From contig OZ037766.1 of the NCBI GenBank assembly GCA_964035545.1, forward strand, positions 22,184,767-22,248,766: a stretch of 64,000 nucleotides of DNA, given 5' to 3'. Source of the DNA: Bugula neritina (Eukaryota > Bryozoa > Gymnolaemata > Cheilostomatida > Bugulidae). The notes beneath the pieces were generated by a model. The model searched no databases and was not told where the DNA came from. It saw only the letters and a program-made list of their open reading frames with translations. The position numbers and the translations under genes were made by a program. Below, piece by piece: positions 45,550 through 58,636 of this stretch (its first letter is position 1; each line of letters begins with the position of its first letter).

Positions 45550-47858
45550 GACAACTCAAACTTATTAGATAAAATAAATAGTAGGCTATGCTTGCTGAAC
45601 TAAAATAATATAATAATAGTCTTTCCAGTTTATTGAGTATGCTGTAGGAAAGTATATATTATTATTTAGATATTGGTAGCCACAGCTAAGCAATGAGCGA
45701 AAAGCTAATTTTGATGATTTCTTTTAGATCGATGCTGTAAGTAAAGAATAAATTGTAGACATGGGTTCTCAATACTCAGCTTTTGTACAAGTTATGGTTA
45801 TTTTTGGCTTTTATTTTTGTATTTACAACTTTTGTTGTGATTTGTTCCTATTATAGATTTTCAATCAATAACATCGAAATATTGAAATTTATTTTTTTAA
45901 GTGTTCCTGTTTATTTGAAAAGCCATATCAAAGCAATTCTATGTTTTCAAATACTATAAAACATCAAAAAATGCCTGGCTTGCTATGATTTATTTATCAT
46001 ACTACATGTTTTCAACTTTTGAACAAATCTCCCAGCAGTTATTTTCTGTTGATTTAAACTTATATGTTAACATAAGCACAGTACCAATCATAAATTTTAT
46101 AGGTAAAGTTGCAATACTGTATAAAATGATGGATATCTTTCTCTAAGATGTTCATCCATGAGGGTAAAAATTATAATCTGCATGGAAAATGAAAAGACAA
46201 ATATATTTTTTTAAGTATTTTTTTAGTTTGGTGTGATGTTTGAAATGTCTTTCAATCTAATATTAGATATCAGTATTCAAGGAGTTGATAGAGTTAGCTA
46301 TTAACCTCTCCATTACCCAATACCAATAAACTGTTTATTTAGTGAAAAATTGCTCATTGATTTCATATACTCTTTTTTGAGTTTACTTTATTAGAGCATT
46401 ATTTACTTTAGCATTTCTTACTAAAAGGCAAGTTCACTAATTAGTAAAGGCAGTTATGTATTACTTAAGGTTTTGATAACATTCATATTTAGCCTACTAC
46501 ATTAAATAGTATACTAAAGAACTAAAGGTGCAATATGTGTGAATGGTATTATTGACAATTTGTAAAACAAACTTTACTAAATAGGATTATCTCACACGAC
46601 CTTAGCAACGCTTGTTAAGGTAACAAGACCTCAGATAGAGCTGCAACGGTCACATAAAATACTGAAAGATATTCAATTAGCTACAGGAATAATTACTTTT
46701 AACAGCTTTAGGCTTGAACCATTTTATATGTAGCAAGCATATACTGTGCTGTTATGCATGCATGCAATTTGTGAAATTGCTTATATAGTTGAAAAAACAG
46801 TTTTTAGCGGTCACTTTAATGGTAAATGGAAATAATTATATTATCAAGCAGGCATCTTCATTCTATTTTTAACTGGGAAATATAATATTTTGTAACACTG
46901 ATTGTATTGTGCAACGTCTATTAATATCAAATTTTATGACATAAAGCATAGCAACAACTATAAAAAAGCATCAGAGTTTGTTTTCTCTTTATAAATACTT
47001 TTTCAATGTTCAATGCCAATTATTTTATGCTAATAAATGCTGGGTATTGATTGCTTTATATATTATATGCTACAGTATAAAACAATTCATTTTGTTAGAT
47101 AATCAGGTTCAGCACAGCCCTAAGAGGCTCTGATAAAAGATATACAATCCAAACATGTAAGCAGCACATGTAAAACACATAAGTACCCCTGCAACCTGCT
47201 ATAACCACTTGTTTTGAGTGTCAACAAGTGACATTACTGGAGTAACAGTCAATTCCTGATTTATACCAAGCATTTGGAGCAAATGTGGCAGGTACAACTT
47301 TTATAAGCAAGTATAAATTTTAATTGGAAAGATTAATTCACCATTTCAGATTATAAGTATCCAACTTGTTTTTCTTACAACTGGGTTAACTAGGCATGCT
47401 GGCTGGCATTTCATAGTCATCATGTATTGTGTTAAATCATATCATGTAGTGTATTTCTTTTGATGTCGTGATTAACTTGTAAATTACAGATGCATTGGTG
47501 TTCATATTTGATTAATGCTATTTCATATTTTGAATTGAGGTCATTGAGATCTTGTGGTTAAAGTGAAGCTGAAGGTAACTAGATTTCATCTGTCTCACCT
47601 TTACTCTAACATCGTAAGTAGTTGCACATTAAACATCTTAACACATATTGAGCTGTCAAGTGCACTTTTTGTATTTCTCATACAAATGGACTAATAAATT
47701 ACTGTAAATTAACACACTACTAGTTTCACATTGTTGAATAATAAGCAGTGTAGAATTTTCTTTGTATCCAGTTGTACATGAGTTGCTATCAGTTGTAGCT
47801 GGCAGGCAACAACATTTTTGGAGTTAGAAACATAGTTATTTAAAAATCAGAAGTTGCT
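45550..47858. other. intergenic, tetraspanin to ankyrin-repeat gene
   Basis: AT-rich, with no recognised exon or mobile element. Upstream exons of the ankyrin-repeat gene could lie here, because its first annotated exon has an acceptor-like 'tttatgaacag' ending at 47878. Confidence 0.45.
45573..45578 (+). terminator. tetraspanin polyadenylation signal
   Basis: AATAAA 24 bp after the stop codon, same strand. Confidence 0.6.
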
Positions 47859-50800
47859 ATGTATGTGTTTATGAACAGAGAGAAAAAGGCAGAAATTCTT
47901 GCTGAAGCTAAGATGTCTTTACACCAACGGCAAGTGCAGATGAGAAAATCCAGGAGCAGATCAGCTGCTCTGTACAAGCGAACTGACCTAATAGAACACA
48001 TCGCCAAAGATGAAAAGAATAAAGGAAACAAATACAGTTACCTAGACTTCGTTGATCAGGTAAGTTCCCAAGCAGTTTAGCTGGATAGTCAAATATTCTA
48101 GCAAAAACATTTAGAAGATTGGTAAAACAGATCTGATAAGCTATATATGCTGATTAGTACTTGACACAGTGGGAGTCTACTTTATCATTACAATATCTTC
48201 AAGAGTCACTCTCGAGGAACTGTTTTAAGAACTTAGCAATGAATCAGTTATTTACTATACAAATAGCATTAATTTATGAGCAGTTAATTTTGTTATTCAT
48301 TTTCCTGGTAGTTCTTCAAAGCAAAACTTCATGTTGAAATCGTGATTCAATAGACCATTTGGGCTAAAAATCTGGAATATATTATATAGCTACTGGATAA
48401 TCAAACCGCATTATAAATTTTGTCATCTATGCCTTAAGGGGTTAAGAAATTAATAATTCGATGAGAAATACTTGTCTATAAAATGCTATGTTAATAATGC
48501 ACTTTATATGTCTAAGCACTTTGACCAGAATTTCAATATCTAAGCGCTAAGCAACAAATGGCTGATTGCAATTTGATAATTAAAATTATCGACATAAATT
48601 AAAAGACAAGATAGGTTTTTCAGTAAATTTTACCTATTTGACTACAATACAATATATATTAATGTAGATCTCCTTGAAATGTTTCACATTGTTAGATTAT
48701 TTTTAAAGGTTTAGCGTTTGTTTTAATTTTATCTTGACCTTAGAGCTTGTTAGCTTAACTTTTTGACATTCCATAATAAAAATACCTGTTGGAACTTTAA
48801 CATTATATAACACCATAGAATTGTACGTTTGCACATCATTTACTACTAAGTTTCTAGCACATCATTGTTATCGAAAAGTGTTCGTTTTATAGTTTCAAAC
48901 TGCTTTCAACTTTTTAGATTTCTATTAGGGTTTATAATTTTAGGAGAATTTTTATTTAAGTATATTGTATATTATTGCTTTTATCCAATCTCCCTCCGCC
49001 TGTTCATTAGTTCCTTTATCTCTTTCTGGATCATATGTACCATTTCCAACTCTTGTATAATAGCTTATACAGACTTTATTTTAAATGCAGCCTTGAAAGT
49101 GGTTTGCTTCTCTCTTTTCGATTACATTTGTTAGGATTTCATCCAACCTTTTAAAAACTTTAATTTAATTAATTTAAAAATTTAAAGTCTTATCCTTCAA
49201 GTCATTCATAAAGCAAGTTTCCTAGTTATGTTTCTTCTCAACATAATTCACTGCTTCTGATGTTATACCCTGCATAGTCTGCATTGCAGTTTGTATGCCT
49301 GCATCTGAATACCAGTCTATATTTCAGTCTATAGTTATTTCACTATGCTAACTACATTAGAACATAATGTTAGAACAGATGTAATATGATATAAATCTTG
49401 TAAGAGTTGAGTGACCGTTTTTCACACATTCTTAAGTCTTGAAATAAGTTAAGTCAACAAGTTAAGTGTACTTAGCTGTCTAAAAACACGAAATCACATT
49501 TTTATTTTTGTGTAAATGTGATAATCATTAATTTCAATTGTCTCTAAGATATTATTTAAATATTTGCAGTTAGGATTTGCTCCTCTACATAAAGCCGTGG
49601 TTATGAAGCAGTATAGCAATCTTCAGCAGCTTATTAGCAAAGGTGTTGATGTTAACAAAAAGACTTGGGTGAGAAAATTGATTATGTATTTCAATATGTT
49701 TGTATCATTTGGTCAGCAGCAGTGGCCTAGTGGTTAGAGTACTGAGTTTGTAAACACGAGGCCAATGGTTCGAATCCCGGTAAAGGCAACTAACATATTA
49801 GCCATAATTGCTCCTTTGCCTAAAATTTCTCGACATGAGACAACATGAATTGAGTTGATAAAAATACGCAAGTCAATACAACTTAACCTGAGTCAACTCA
49901 AGTAATTAATTTAGACTAGATTTGAAAGCGTTTGCCTCAGGTCACATGACTTGACCTGACTTGCTACAACTTCAACACAGCTCTGTTGATAACTCATATT
50001 AAATTAAATGAGCTGCTATATATACCTCAACAACAGTTCTTATAAGTGGATTTTCACGTTATTATGCTTATATAATACCTACACATATAATCTTTTATCA
50101 TCTGCTTAGAAGTTGTTGTAACATGTTTTAGCAACTATTTAAGGCTTCAAAGTCACCACGGTCAACTTAGGCCTACATATTATCTAATTAGAGCTTAAAT
50201 ACATATAGTATGTGAAATAAAACTGCATGCTGAAGTTTCTACCAAAAGATGAATTTGTCTAAGCTTCATATAAAATAACTAATTATTTACACAGTGTGAA
50301 TGACAGTAGCCTACACCCTGAAACTGTAAATATGATACAGTAAAGACAAATTTTTTATTCTCACCTATTACAAAACATAGGGATTTGTCTTTCCACAACT
50401 TTGATTTTCAAATTCATGAAAATTTATTGCAAAAGCAATAAACTAATCACTTGTGAACATGAAATAACAAACTCAGCCACTCTTAGCTGCTTCTGGCATT
50501 CATAGCGGACTACCAGAATGAAAACTAGTTGTTGATGAAAGCTTCTCAAGTATTTTTATATAATGTAATCCTGTCTTAATATTTGGTAAGCCATGAAGTT
50601 TATGTTCATCTTGTAGAATGGCATGACAGCACTACTGTTAGCCAGTAGGCATGGAGATGTTAGTGCAGTTCAGATACTACTAGCCTCAGATAGCTGTGAA
50701 ATTAATGATCAAGATAAGGTGAACACTACTCTGTTTCTAAATAAATTTATGTGTAGTGAATTTTGGTAGAGTAGATAACTCTGTGTTATGAAATATCAAA

Positions 50801-53800
50801 ACTATATTAATTACAGCGCTCCCTCCATACCTCACTAAGTTACTGCTCCCGAAACCTCAATCCGTGACATAGTAGAATACCAGAGTTAACTCAGTTTAAT
50901 TTGGCTGTTTTGTTCCTATGCACACATGCATAAGCCACAAACAAGGGTCCAAGCCCTCCTCAAAACTTATGGAATTTTGTGAGAAAGGGAACTGTGAGAT
51001 ACAGAGGGAGCACTGTATTTGAACAAGTGCTTGAGAGGAAAAACTGAGTGACCTAGTATAATGGTTTTAAAAAACAAATAATATGAAGACTGGAATCATC
51101 ACAATAGCCGTAAAAGATTTTCACCTCAACACTCAACTCAGCACTAAAATAACTTGCTTCATAGCTTCTTACACTGTGCACGGACATATTCATAACGTAA
51201 AATACATAATTTAGGAGCAATTTATATGAAATACGGAGCTATTAACAAAGGTACCATGCGTCATTGTTTATAGGACCCTAATTGGACTTTATTTTACATT
51301 ATTTAACTTGAAAAAAAAATTATTGCACTCCTTCTATATTAAGGTTTTTTTAGTTTGTCTAGTTCTAAGATATAGTTCCTATAAGTTACAGATCTGAGTA
51401 ATAGTTCTAAGTTATAGTTACAGTAAGTTTATGGCATGTTTTGTTACGCAGACTGGATGGACGGCATTGCATCACTGTGCTGTAAATAACCATCTGCTAA
51501 TAGCTGAGATGTTGCTAATAGCTGGAGCTGATCCACATATAACTTGTTATGTGAGTTCCATATAAATACATGCTAAAAATGTAGAACATCATGTCTCTTA
51601 GGCTACTGATACATGCTTCCAAAATATGGATATAATTCTCTGTCAGATCCCAATAGACTTTAAACTACTGCGTAATGTTTTATCATGACCGTCAATTCTA
51701 AACTTTACAGTATTTTTATTATAATGATTTCAGTTTTACTATTTATTCGGATACACAACCAGTCATGCCATATTAATTGACCTTGACATTGCAACATTTT
51801 TATTTCAAGGAAAATTCTACACCGAGTGATGTAGCACCAGTATGGGATATGAAAAATCTTTTAACAAACTTTCTCAAGAAAGAGGCTAATCCACACTATT
51901 TTATCAATAGGTGGGCAAACGTTATTAAGCTAACCATAGTTTTATGTTTATCGCTAAACTTTAAAATAAAGAGATTTTTTCTCGTGATAAAAAAACAGAT
52001 GCATTCCGCATATACTTATGCACTTTTTATAAAATGTCTTTGGTGAGAATTCAAGCTACATTACTTAATGATTTGACTACTTTTAGTGGTATGACTAAGA
52101 AATGTCTAGTCGTACCAAAACGAGGCTGTGTGCTGAAATCCAGTGAGTTAGGTTTGGGCATGGAAGTTGGAAAATCTGCCACGGATGGCAATGTATTCTT
52201 TATATGCAACAGAATATCTGCTACATGCTCCAGTGTTGACCTTGGTAGGTTATGAGTTTAAACTATTGTTATAATATGACATGATTATAATTTATAAATT
52301 GCTCACGAACTTAGCAGTGCATTATTTAGTTTTGACTTTAAAATAATAACAATTACTGCTAAAATACTAGTAGTAACATAGCAAGTTGTTGTTTAACCTT
52401 CTACACTTGTTTCTATTTGTTTATTTTTAGAAATTTTTTTTCAGAAGTAAAACATTTTAAAGCAAAAGCTTTTTCACTAAATTTTGTGTAAACTATGCAG
52501 CATTTTCTATGTAAGCTTAGCCAATGAGCAGACAATAGTTTCACAGCAGTTAAGTTGATAGTCACAGATGTTACTTATTTCAGGACAAAGTGAAGTACTA
52601 ATCAGTGATGTGTATGAGTTTTGGCCTCAAACTACCAGATTTGAAATGCCTATAAGTCTTCAAATCGACTGTCTTCCTGTGAACGAAGGTGAGGAAGTTA
52701 TACTCAAAATAAATGGAGCCACTGAGATTCCAGTGTTCAGAGAGAAACAGCCTTTTGTGGTCACTAATAAAAGGAAGACCATATCTAGATATCCCAAAGA
52801 CAACTCGAATCAAGGAGCAGTAAGTAAAGCTGCTGTTATGTAGTCTGCAAGTTTTTCTATATATTCTACATATGGCTTCTATATATTATATATTTATATT
52901 ATTTATATACTCTACATGTAAATAATCAATATTCTATAAACCCTTTTATATTCTATGTGTGTCTTCTATATCAGGGGTGGGCAACTTCTTTTGCATGAGG
53001 GCCAAGTTCAGATGTCAACCAAAACGAAGAGCCACATGATTGTACACATATTAAAGTTTATCATATTAAAGTAATTTGTCACCAAATCTACACTGTATAA
53101 CAATTTTTGCTCATCTCAAGTATTAAAAGGGCCACTGAAAAATGGGCAAAGGGCCACAGGTGGCCCTCAGTTGCCCACCCCTGTTCTATATATTCTACAT
53201 ATATTCTCTATATATAATTTTTATATAACGTGCATATATCTCTTATAATTGCAGTACATAATTTGATATAAATGCTATATATAATATATAGTCTATACTC
53301 TATAGTCTATATAGTACTTGCAGTTTGTTTCCATAACATTTGCCTACAGTCTCTCTAGTTTTCTGTCCTTTAACACCAGAGTTATGTCACAGGAGAGGAA
53401 GCAGAAGTTTCTGGTCACAGAGCTGGGCAGACTATACGTCGTCTCGAGACTACACAAGGATACTCACAAAGTGCCACTTATAGGAACCTACATACAGCAT
53501 TCGGAGTTGCCCCAACTTTCCATTACAGTTCCTAAGAATGGAATCAGCTCCCCGGCTACAATATCTTTCCAGGTGAAAAGATCAACTCCATTTTAAACTC
53601 TATTGCAAGTTATTTTTATACAACAACTTTTACAAGCATGAGAAAATTTTACATTGACATGTCACAGGATTTTATTGCAGATGCAAATGCTAAGTGAAAC
53701 TATTACAAACATAAAAGTAACTTGTCATTGTAAGTTTAAGCAGTAACCACTTTAACCATAAACAGTGTACACATGGTATAAGACAGCTTTAATATTTCTA

Positions 53801-54761
53801 TCATGCACTTAAACAACCTTTTAGGTATATCCCGTAGCCAATGATCTCATATCCCAGATGCAAAAGCAGTACCCTTGCATACTGAGCATGGGCCCGGTGT
53901 GTGAGATAACCCATACTGATACAGAACCTCTAACTAGACGACTAGTCAACATGACTATCCCTCTTCCGGAAGACTACAAGCCCAGGAAGACTGAGGGTAA
54001 ACTGGTTATAGTGTCTGGGACAGGTGATGGAGAGCCCGTAGAAGTCATAGAAAAGATGCATATTTCTGAAGCAGGTGCAGAATTTTTGACCCGTCTGTTA
54101 ACATGGTAGGTGCTTAAGTCATGCATCTTTACTATTGAGAAATTACTCTATGAAAGCTCAGAATATATTTATTGATTTAAATAACTAAACTTTGTGTAAC
54201 TTGAAAATAGTAATAAACTAACCAATAAGTTGTATACATATTTATTTATAAAATAGTTTACTGATAATTATGAAGTTTAAATGGTGAGTTTTCTTTCTAG
54301 CAGGTTCTTGCTATTTCAGGAAAGCTGCTGTGACAGTCAGCTCTATCGACACACAGATCTTGAGCGATGTATGTGAGTCAATGAGGAAGTACACAAGAAA
54401 GAGGATGCACTTTGTGAAACATTTAGTCATGTTCAAACCTGGTGCCTATGACCATACATTTGAAATAGCCCTAGTGGTGGTGACCACAGGTAACGAAGTA
54501 TCATTGAGGAATGAATGGATTAGCAGTGGTTATATTCAAGGAAGATGCATTCAAGACTTGGGTCAGCAGATGATGTGTGAGGGAGAGAGGACGACTCTCA
54601 CTATACTTGGAAATCCTGTAATAGATGTTCCTGTAGCCTTCTTTAGCAAACAAGTTAGCAGTCGTGTTATCCAACTTAGTCGCTCACCTAATCAAATAGT
54701 CCGATTCCAGGTCACCGACCAACAAGGTCAACGACTAGGTGAGGGTGAAATATGCATGTGA
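47859..54761 (+). CDS. ankyrin-repeat protein with ZU5/UPA-like C-terminal modules
   Basis: Exons are 47859-48059, 49570-49668, 50617-50718, 51452-51550, 51810-51910, 52087-52244, 52584-52819, 53393-53572, 53825-54105 and 54320-54761, about 632 residues with phase kept. The N-terminus is basic and helical (about 1-60). Three clear ankyrin repeats and a weaker fourth (about 68-200) include FAPLHKAVVMKQ, GMTALLLASRHGD and GWTALHHCAVNNHLLIAEML, with phase-0 borders at one repeat per exon. Two beta-rich segments follow (about 205-310 and 340-440; the second has ATISFQVYPV and LSMGPVCEIT), resembling ZU5 domains, then a segment (about 450-590) that could be a UPA domain. The order recalls ankyrins (ANK-ZU5-ZU5-UPA-death) and death-domain protein DTHD1, but no death domain is read. 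The last exon contains an alternative donor (54739). I cannot name the gene; the ZU5/UPA call is by eye. Confidence 0.72.
49711..49835 (+). mobile_element. tRNA-derived SINE, truncated copy
   Basis: Box A ('tggcctagtggttagagta') and box B ('tggttcgaatcccgg') are well kept, followed by a shortened body ('ccataattgctcctttgcct'). It lies in intron 2 of the ankyrin-repeat gene. It is not called a tRNA gene because the rest of the cloverleaf fails and it shares the SINE body. Confidence 0.75.
50814..51015. mobile_element. Tc1/mariner-like MITE
   Basis: The left end (cagcgctccctccatacctc) and the reverse complement of the right end (cagtgctccctctgtatctc) match over about 24 bp with four differences, and TA dinucleotides flank both ends. 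It is 202 bp long, encodes nothing, and sits in intron 3 of the ankyrin-repeat gene. Confidence 0.8.
52972..53183. mobile_element. hAT-family MITE with perfect 8-bp target duplication
   Basis: Termini are identical 15-bp inverted repeats CAGGGGTGGGCAACT, the familiar hAT signature. The 8-bp duplication ttctatat is exact on both sides (52964-52971 and 53184-53191). It is 212 bp long with no transposase, in intron 7 of the ankyrin-repeat gene. Confidence 0.95.
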
Positions 54762-55221
54762 CAGTTGGCTTTATCATTAGATATCATTTAGGTTAACTTA
54801 CTTTAGCTTAGCTTAGGATACAAGAAATAATGCCTATGTAAATAAGAAAAATATGTTTGGCTTTGGCATTTCATTTACTATAATATTTAAAAAAAAACAT
54901 TTTATTACTAGTCGAAAATATTTTAAAATATGTTTCCCCATTTTTTATCAAGTTATTGATTTTCAAAGATACAATTTTTCTAAAAATATTTTGTCAAAAA
55001 AATAATTAAATATTTATTGCTCCTTTATTGTAAAGTTGGAAAGTCAAAGTATAAATTTTCAACAACTTAATTTTTTCTTACAGTTTTTGAAGACAGAATT
55101 AAAATACATAAACTATATAATTATATTAATAGTTGCAGTTTTGATAAAGTAATATATAATTTCTTGTACATTTTATAGAACTGGTTTGCTATCACATATT
55201 ATGTTACCTATGGCTTTGTAA
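54762..55221. other. short convergent intergenic region
   Basis: Separates the ankyrin-repeat gene (plus) from guanine deaminase (minus). It contains a possible alternative last exon of the former (55084-55178). For guanine deaminase, AATAAA hexamers are present on the minus strand at 55024-55029 and 55013-55018. Confidence 0.5.
55024..55029 (-). terminator. guanine deaminase polyadenylation signal
   Basis: AATAAA on the minus strand about 190 bp after the stop; another lies at 55013-55018. Confidence 0.45.
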
Positions 55222-58200
55222 TTATTTAGAGAAATCTATTTTCCGACCAGCAACATAAATCTCTGCTATGTTTCTGTCATCTCCGCAATGCAAGAACCTC
55301 TGTAAACGCTCACTTGCAGTGTTATCTCCAAAGAGGTCAAATGGGCTGTTGTCAGCCAATACATTGACCACTAGAGCATCAAACTCTTTGCCAACCTCAA
55401 AATTTCCTGAAATTAAAATTACATCTGTTAAGCATAATTTTTTCATGAACTGATTACTTAAAAGCACTAATTAAACATGTTGAACTAGTTCTAGGTGCAG
55501 ATGTGAGCCCGCATGCATGTTCACTCAAATATTGGTCTGAATGACTGCAGCATAATTTAGTATTAAAAATTGGTTGTTTATGAGTTTCAACAAGTATTAT
55601 TTAACTTAAATTTGCCAAACTTTTAAACAAAATTCAGACATTTACATCTAATAGGTTAGTGAGTAGTGTTGTAAGTAAAAGTTAAAACCTCAAGTTTAGT
55701 AAGCTAGATATAATTGTTCAATAGAAATATGTTAGCCTCTTTAATAAAACATATTCTCTTTTCTACAAATTTTGTATTAGAGCTAAATACTAAATTGAAC
55801 TTCAAACTCAAAACCTGTAAAGTCTAAAAGCTCAACCTTAGAGCCAAAAGGCTGAAACCATGGATTTATAAAAACACTATAATATGCATTTGTATTAAAC
55901 AGAAAGGTTTTAGAACTATCCCTCTCACCAAAACCATATTCACATAAAGCTTTCGTAACGCTTCTTTCTAAAATAATACATTTGCATTTAATTTAATTTT
56001 TATTATTTTGAATGCCTCTGTTTGTTTTACTTGAAAATTTATAAAAATATCATTATGAACAAAGTTGAATCTTTATTTCAGGTGCACTGCTCTAATTGCG
56101 TACAATTCTACATATCTTAAAAAGTATACATTACCTATTTTAGGGAGCAGCTGTGGCCTAGGGGTTAGAGCGTTTGCTTAGTAAACACGAGGTCATGGGT
56201 TCGAACCCCAGCAAAAGCCATTGGTGGTGTTAGGAAGAGCATCCAGTCATAGTTGCTCCTGTGCCTCATCTGATTAAAGTCCTTAGCCCGATTTAACAAA
56301 AAACCCTTTTTTTTATCAGCGTTTTCTCACAGGGATGGCGACTATAAACTTGCAAGAATTTTATTTATTTATTACCTATTTTATCATCCAAATGTAGAAC
56401 TTTAGCCCCGCCCAGTGTAGCCAGATAGAAAGCTTCCTTGTAGTCAATGCAATCAGAGAGAGAGTCATGGAAATGCACATGTCTGGATACAGCAATAGCC
56501 TCTCTTAAGCTGTTCAATATAGAGCAACTGTACCCACCTGACACATCAGTTCCTAAAAATAGAATAGAACTTACAACTGAGTAGGAGTTGTGCTCCCTGT
56601 ATGTAGAGAAGATACTGGTTTACTAGGTAACTAATCTGGCATGATAAGATAAACAAATTGTTTGCCTTCGAAATAAATTTAATAGCCTGAAGCCCATTCT
56701 ATTCAGGAAATAGCAACTTTGCCAATGATTATAAACTTATATATAAACATTGATATTTATGTTAAGTAGAGACTATAAGCTTGTCCCAGGAGTAGACAAC
56801 ACCCACTTTTGTTATACGCAGTATTACACTAATTCACATTATGTTGTTATAGAACTTCTTTTCTGCTTTAATACAACATATTTATCTATGATATCAATTA
56901 CTAAAACCACATAAAAAATCAACAGATTACAAAACCGAGTGCTAATTTCTCTTTAGCTCTAGAACTTTGAGAAACATTGCATTCCTAGTGGGAGGGGGCA
57001 ATAAATTCAATCTAGTATATCCTGAATCCTCAGCCTATGTGTTAAAAAATCTTATTGAATATGTTGTTAATATGCTACTTTCTACAATATAACTATATTA
57101 ATATGATATAGTTTAGTTATGTAAATGAATATGTAAATTAAACTTATGTGAATAGCTGTAGAGGTTTTGGTTTTTTGCTACCTAGATCCAACTCACCAGT
57201 TGAAAACACAACTCCAACTAGCTATAGGATCTGCTAGGTACATTATTATAAGAGTAGAAAAATGAGTTTCTAGTACAAAGTACATCAGTAGAATACAGAC
57301 TATAAAGAACTACTAAGAAACTTGAGACTCTATTTACATCTAGAAGAATGGCAGATGTGACACATTATGTAAACAACTCAGGTTTACTTACAAGCATTTC
57401 ATTGTACTGTATGCACGTAAAATAATTATATAATTGCACTTACACTTGTATACTAAACAAAGTATAACATAAAAATAGAGACATTTATAACGAGTTGAAT
57501 TACTGCAATTATAAACATTTAAATAAGTTGAGCGTATAATTTAAAATTTTGCAACTTCTGTTCTGTGTACAGAGCTAATAGCTGACTAGTGCATAACTAA
57601 GCCTCATCAGAGTTGACATACTAAAGTGAACCTGAAATACAATCTTACCTAGTCCTAGTTTGACACCTTTTGACAGAACTTTTCTAGAGTTCATCTGCCC
57701 ACTAGTTAGGGAAGTGTTGCTATTTGGGCAATGAGCTATCCCGGCCCCATATTTCTTCATGACGTCTAATTCTTGGTCATTAGAAAACACACAATGAGCA
57801 AGGATTGTCTTCTCCGTCATCAACCCGGCTTGTTCATACACATCCACATACTCGGGCACTTTGAATATACCCTTCACCAAAGCTATTTCTCCTTCATTCT
57901 CACTGATGTGTGTCTGTATAGGAGTATTAAATTCTTTGGCCAACTGTGCCAATCCGTTCATGAGCTCTTTGGAGCAGGAGGCAGCAAACCGAGGTGTTAC
58001 ACATGGTTCCACAATGCCTGTGGCTCCGTATTCTTTACGCATGCTTTCAATAAACTGGCGAGTAGAAGAAAGCGAGTCTTTGGTCGTCTCAACATAATTG
58101 TCTGGACTATTCATGTCCATGCACACCTTTCCAACATAGCCTCTCTGTCCATAGCCATTCATGATTTTAGCAAGTAACAAGGACGCATCTAGATGTATAG

Positions 58201-58636
58201 TAGCAAAATAAGAGGCAGTGGTAGTTCCATTTTGGAGGGTCCTCTTTACTATTTGATTATAAACTTTGGAGGCAAAGTCTAGATCATGGAACTTTGCTTC
58301 TGTAGGAAAAGTATATTTGTCCAACCATCCCAGCAGCGTTAAGTCATATCCAATGCCCATATTAACGTATTGTGGCGCATGAATATGTGTGTCTATGAAA
58401 CCAGGTATAATGAATTCCCCTGTCCGGAGAATTCGGAAATTCTCAATGGGAATGTTTAGATCCAAAATCAGTTGATGAGCTTCCTTCTTTTCTACTCCAG
58501 TTTGAAGAGCAACTATTTTTCTCTCTTTTATTGCAATCACTGTATTTTCTAGTACTACTACCGGCTGCTTAACGTCCACAGAGTGTATGATAGTCCCGTA
58601 GAAAGCAATACTTTGATTAACATCCATTCTTGACAT
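55222..58636 (-). CDS. GDA: guanine deaminase (GDA), complete, 3 exons
   Basis: Exons in reading order are 58636-57649, 56552-56376 and 55406-55222, giving 449 residues (human 454). The enzyme converts guanine to xanthine with release of ammonia in cytosolic purine catabolism. It belongs to the zinc-dependent amidohydrolase fold. Metal and catalytic residues are in place: H84 and H86 in DTHIH, H243 in QTHISE, H281 in LAHCVF, and D332 in GTDVSGGYS, whose first Gly codon is split by intron 1. Other family blocks are KYTFPTEAKF, NGTTTASYFATIH, GKVCMDMN, PRFAASCS and HCPNSNTSL. The C-terminus (FEVGKEFDALVVN, LHCGDDRNIAEIYVAGRK) is also complete. ATG 58636 is chosen; a second in-frame ATG is three codons on. 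A SINE inserted exactly at the exon 2 donor. Confidence 0.97.
56143..56370 (+). mobile_element. tRNA-derived SINE at a splice donor, with 13-bp target duplication
   Basis: Near-intact head with box A ('tggcctaggggttagagcg') and box B ('gggttcgaacccc'), body 'gttaggaagagcatccagtc' and 'gctcctgtgcctcatctga', and a 3' (ttta)n tail. Exact direct repeats attacctatttta flank it (56130-56142 and 56371-56383). The right copy contains the donor of guanine deaminase exon 2, so the site is duplicated. It lies in GDA intron 2, antisense to the gene. Confidence 0.93.

Noticed and set aside
49711-49835. Possible tRNA gene
   Set aside because: The A and B boxes are good, but the acceptor stem does not close and the downstream body matches the SINE family, so it was annotated as SINE.
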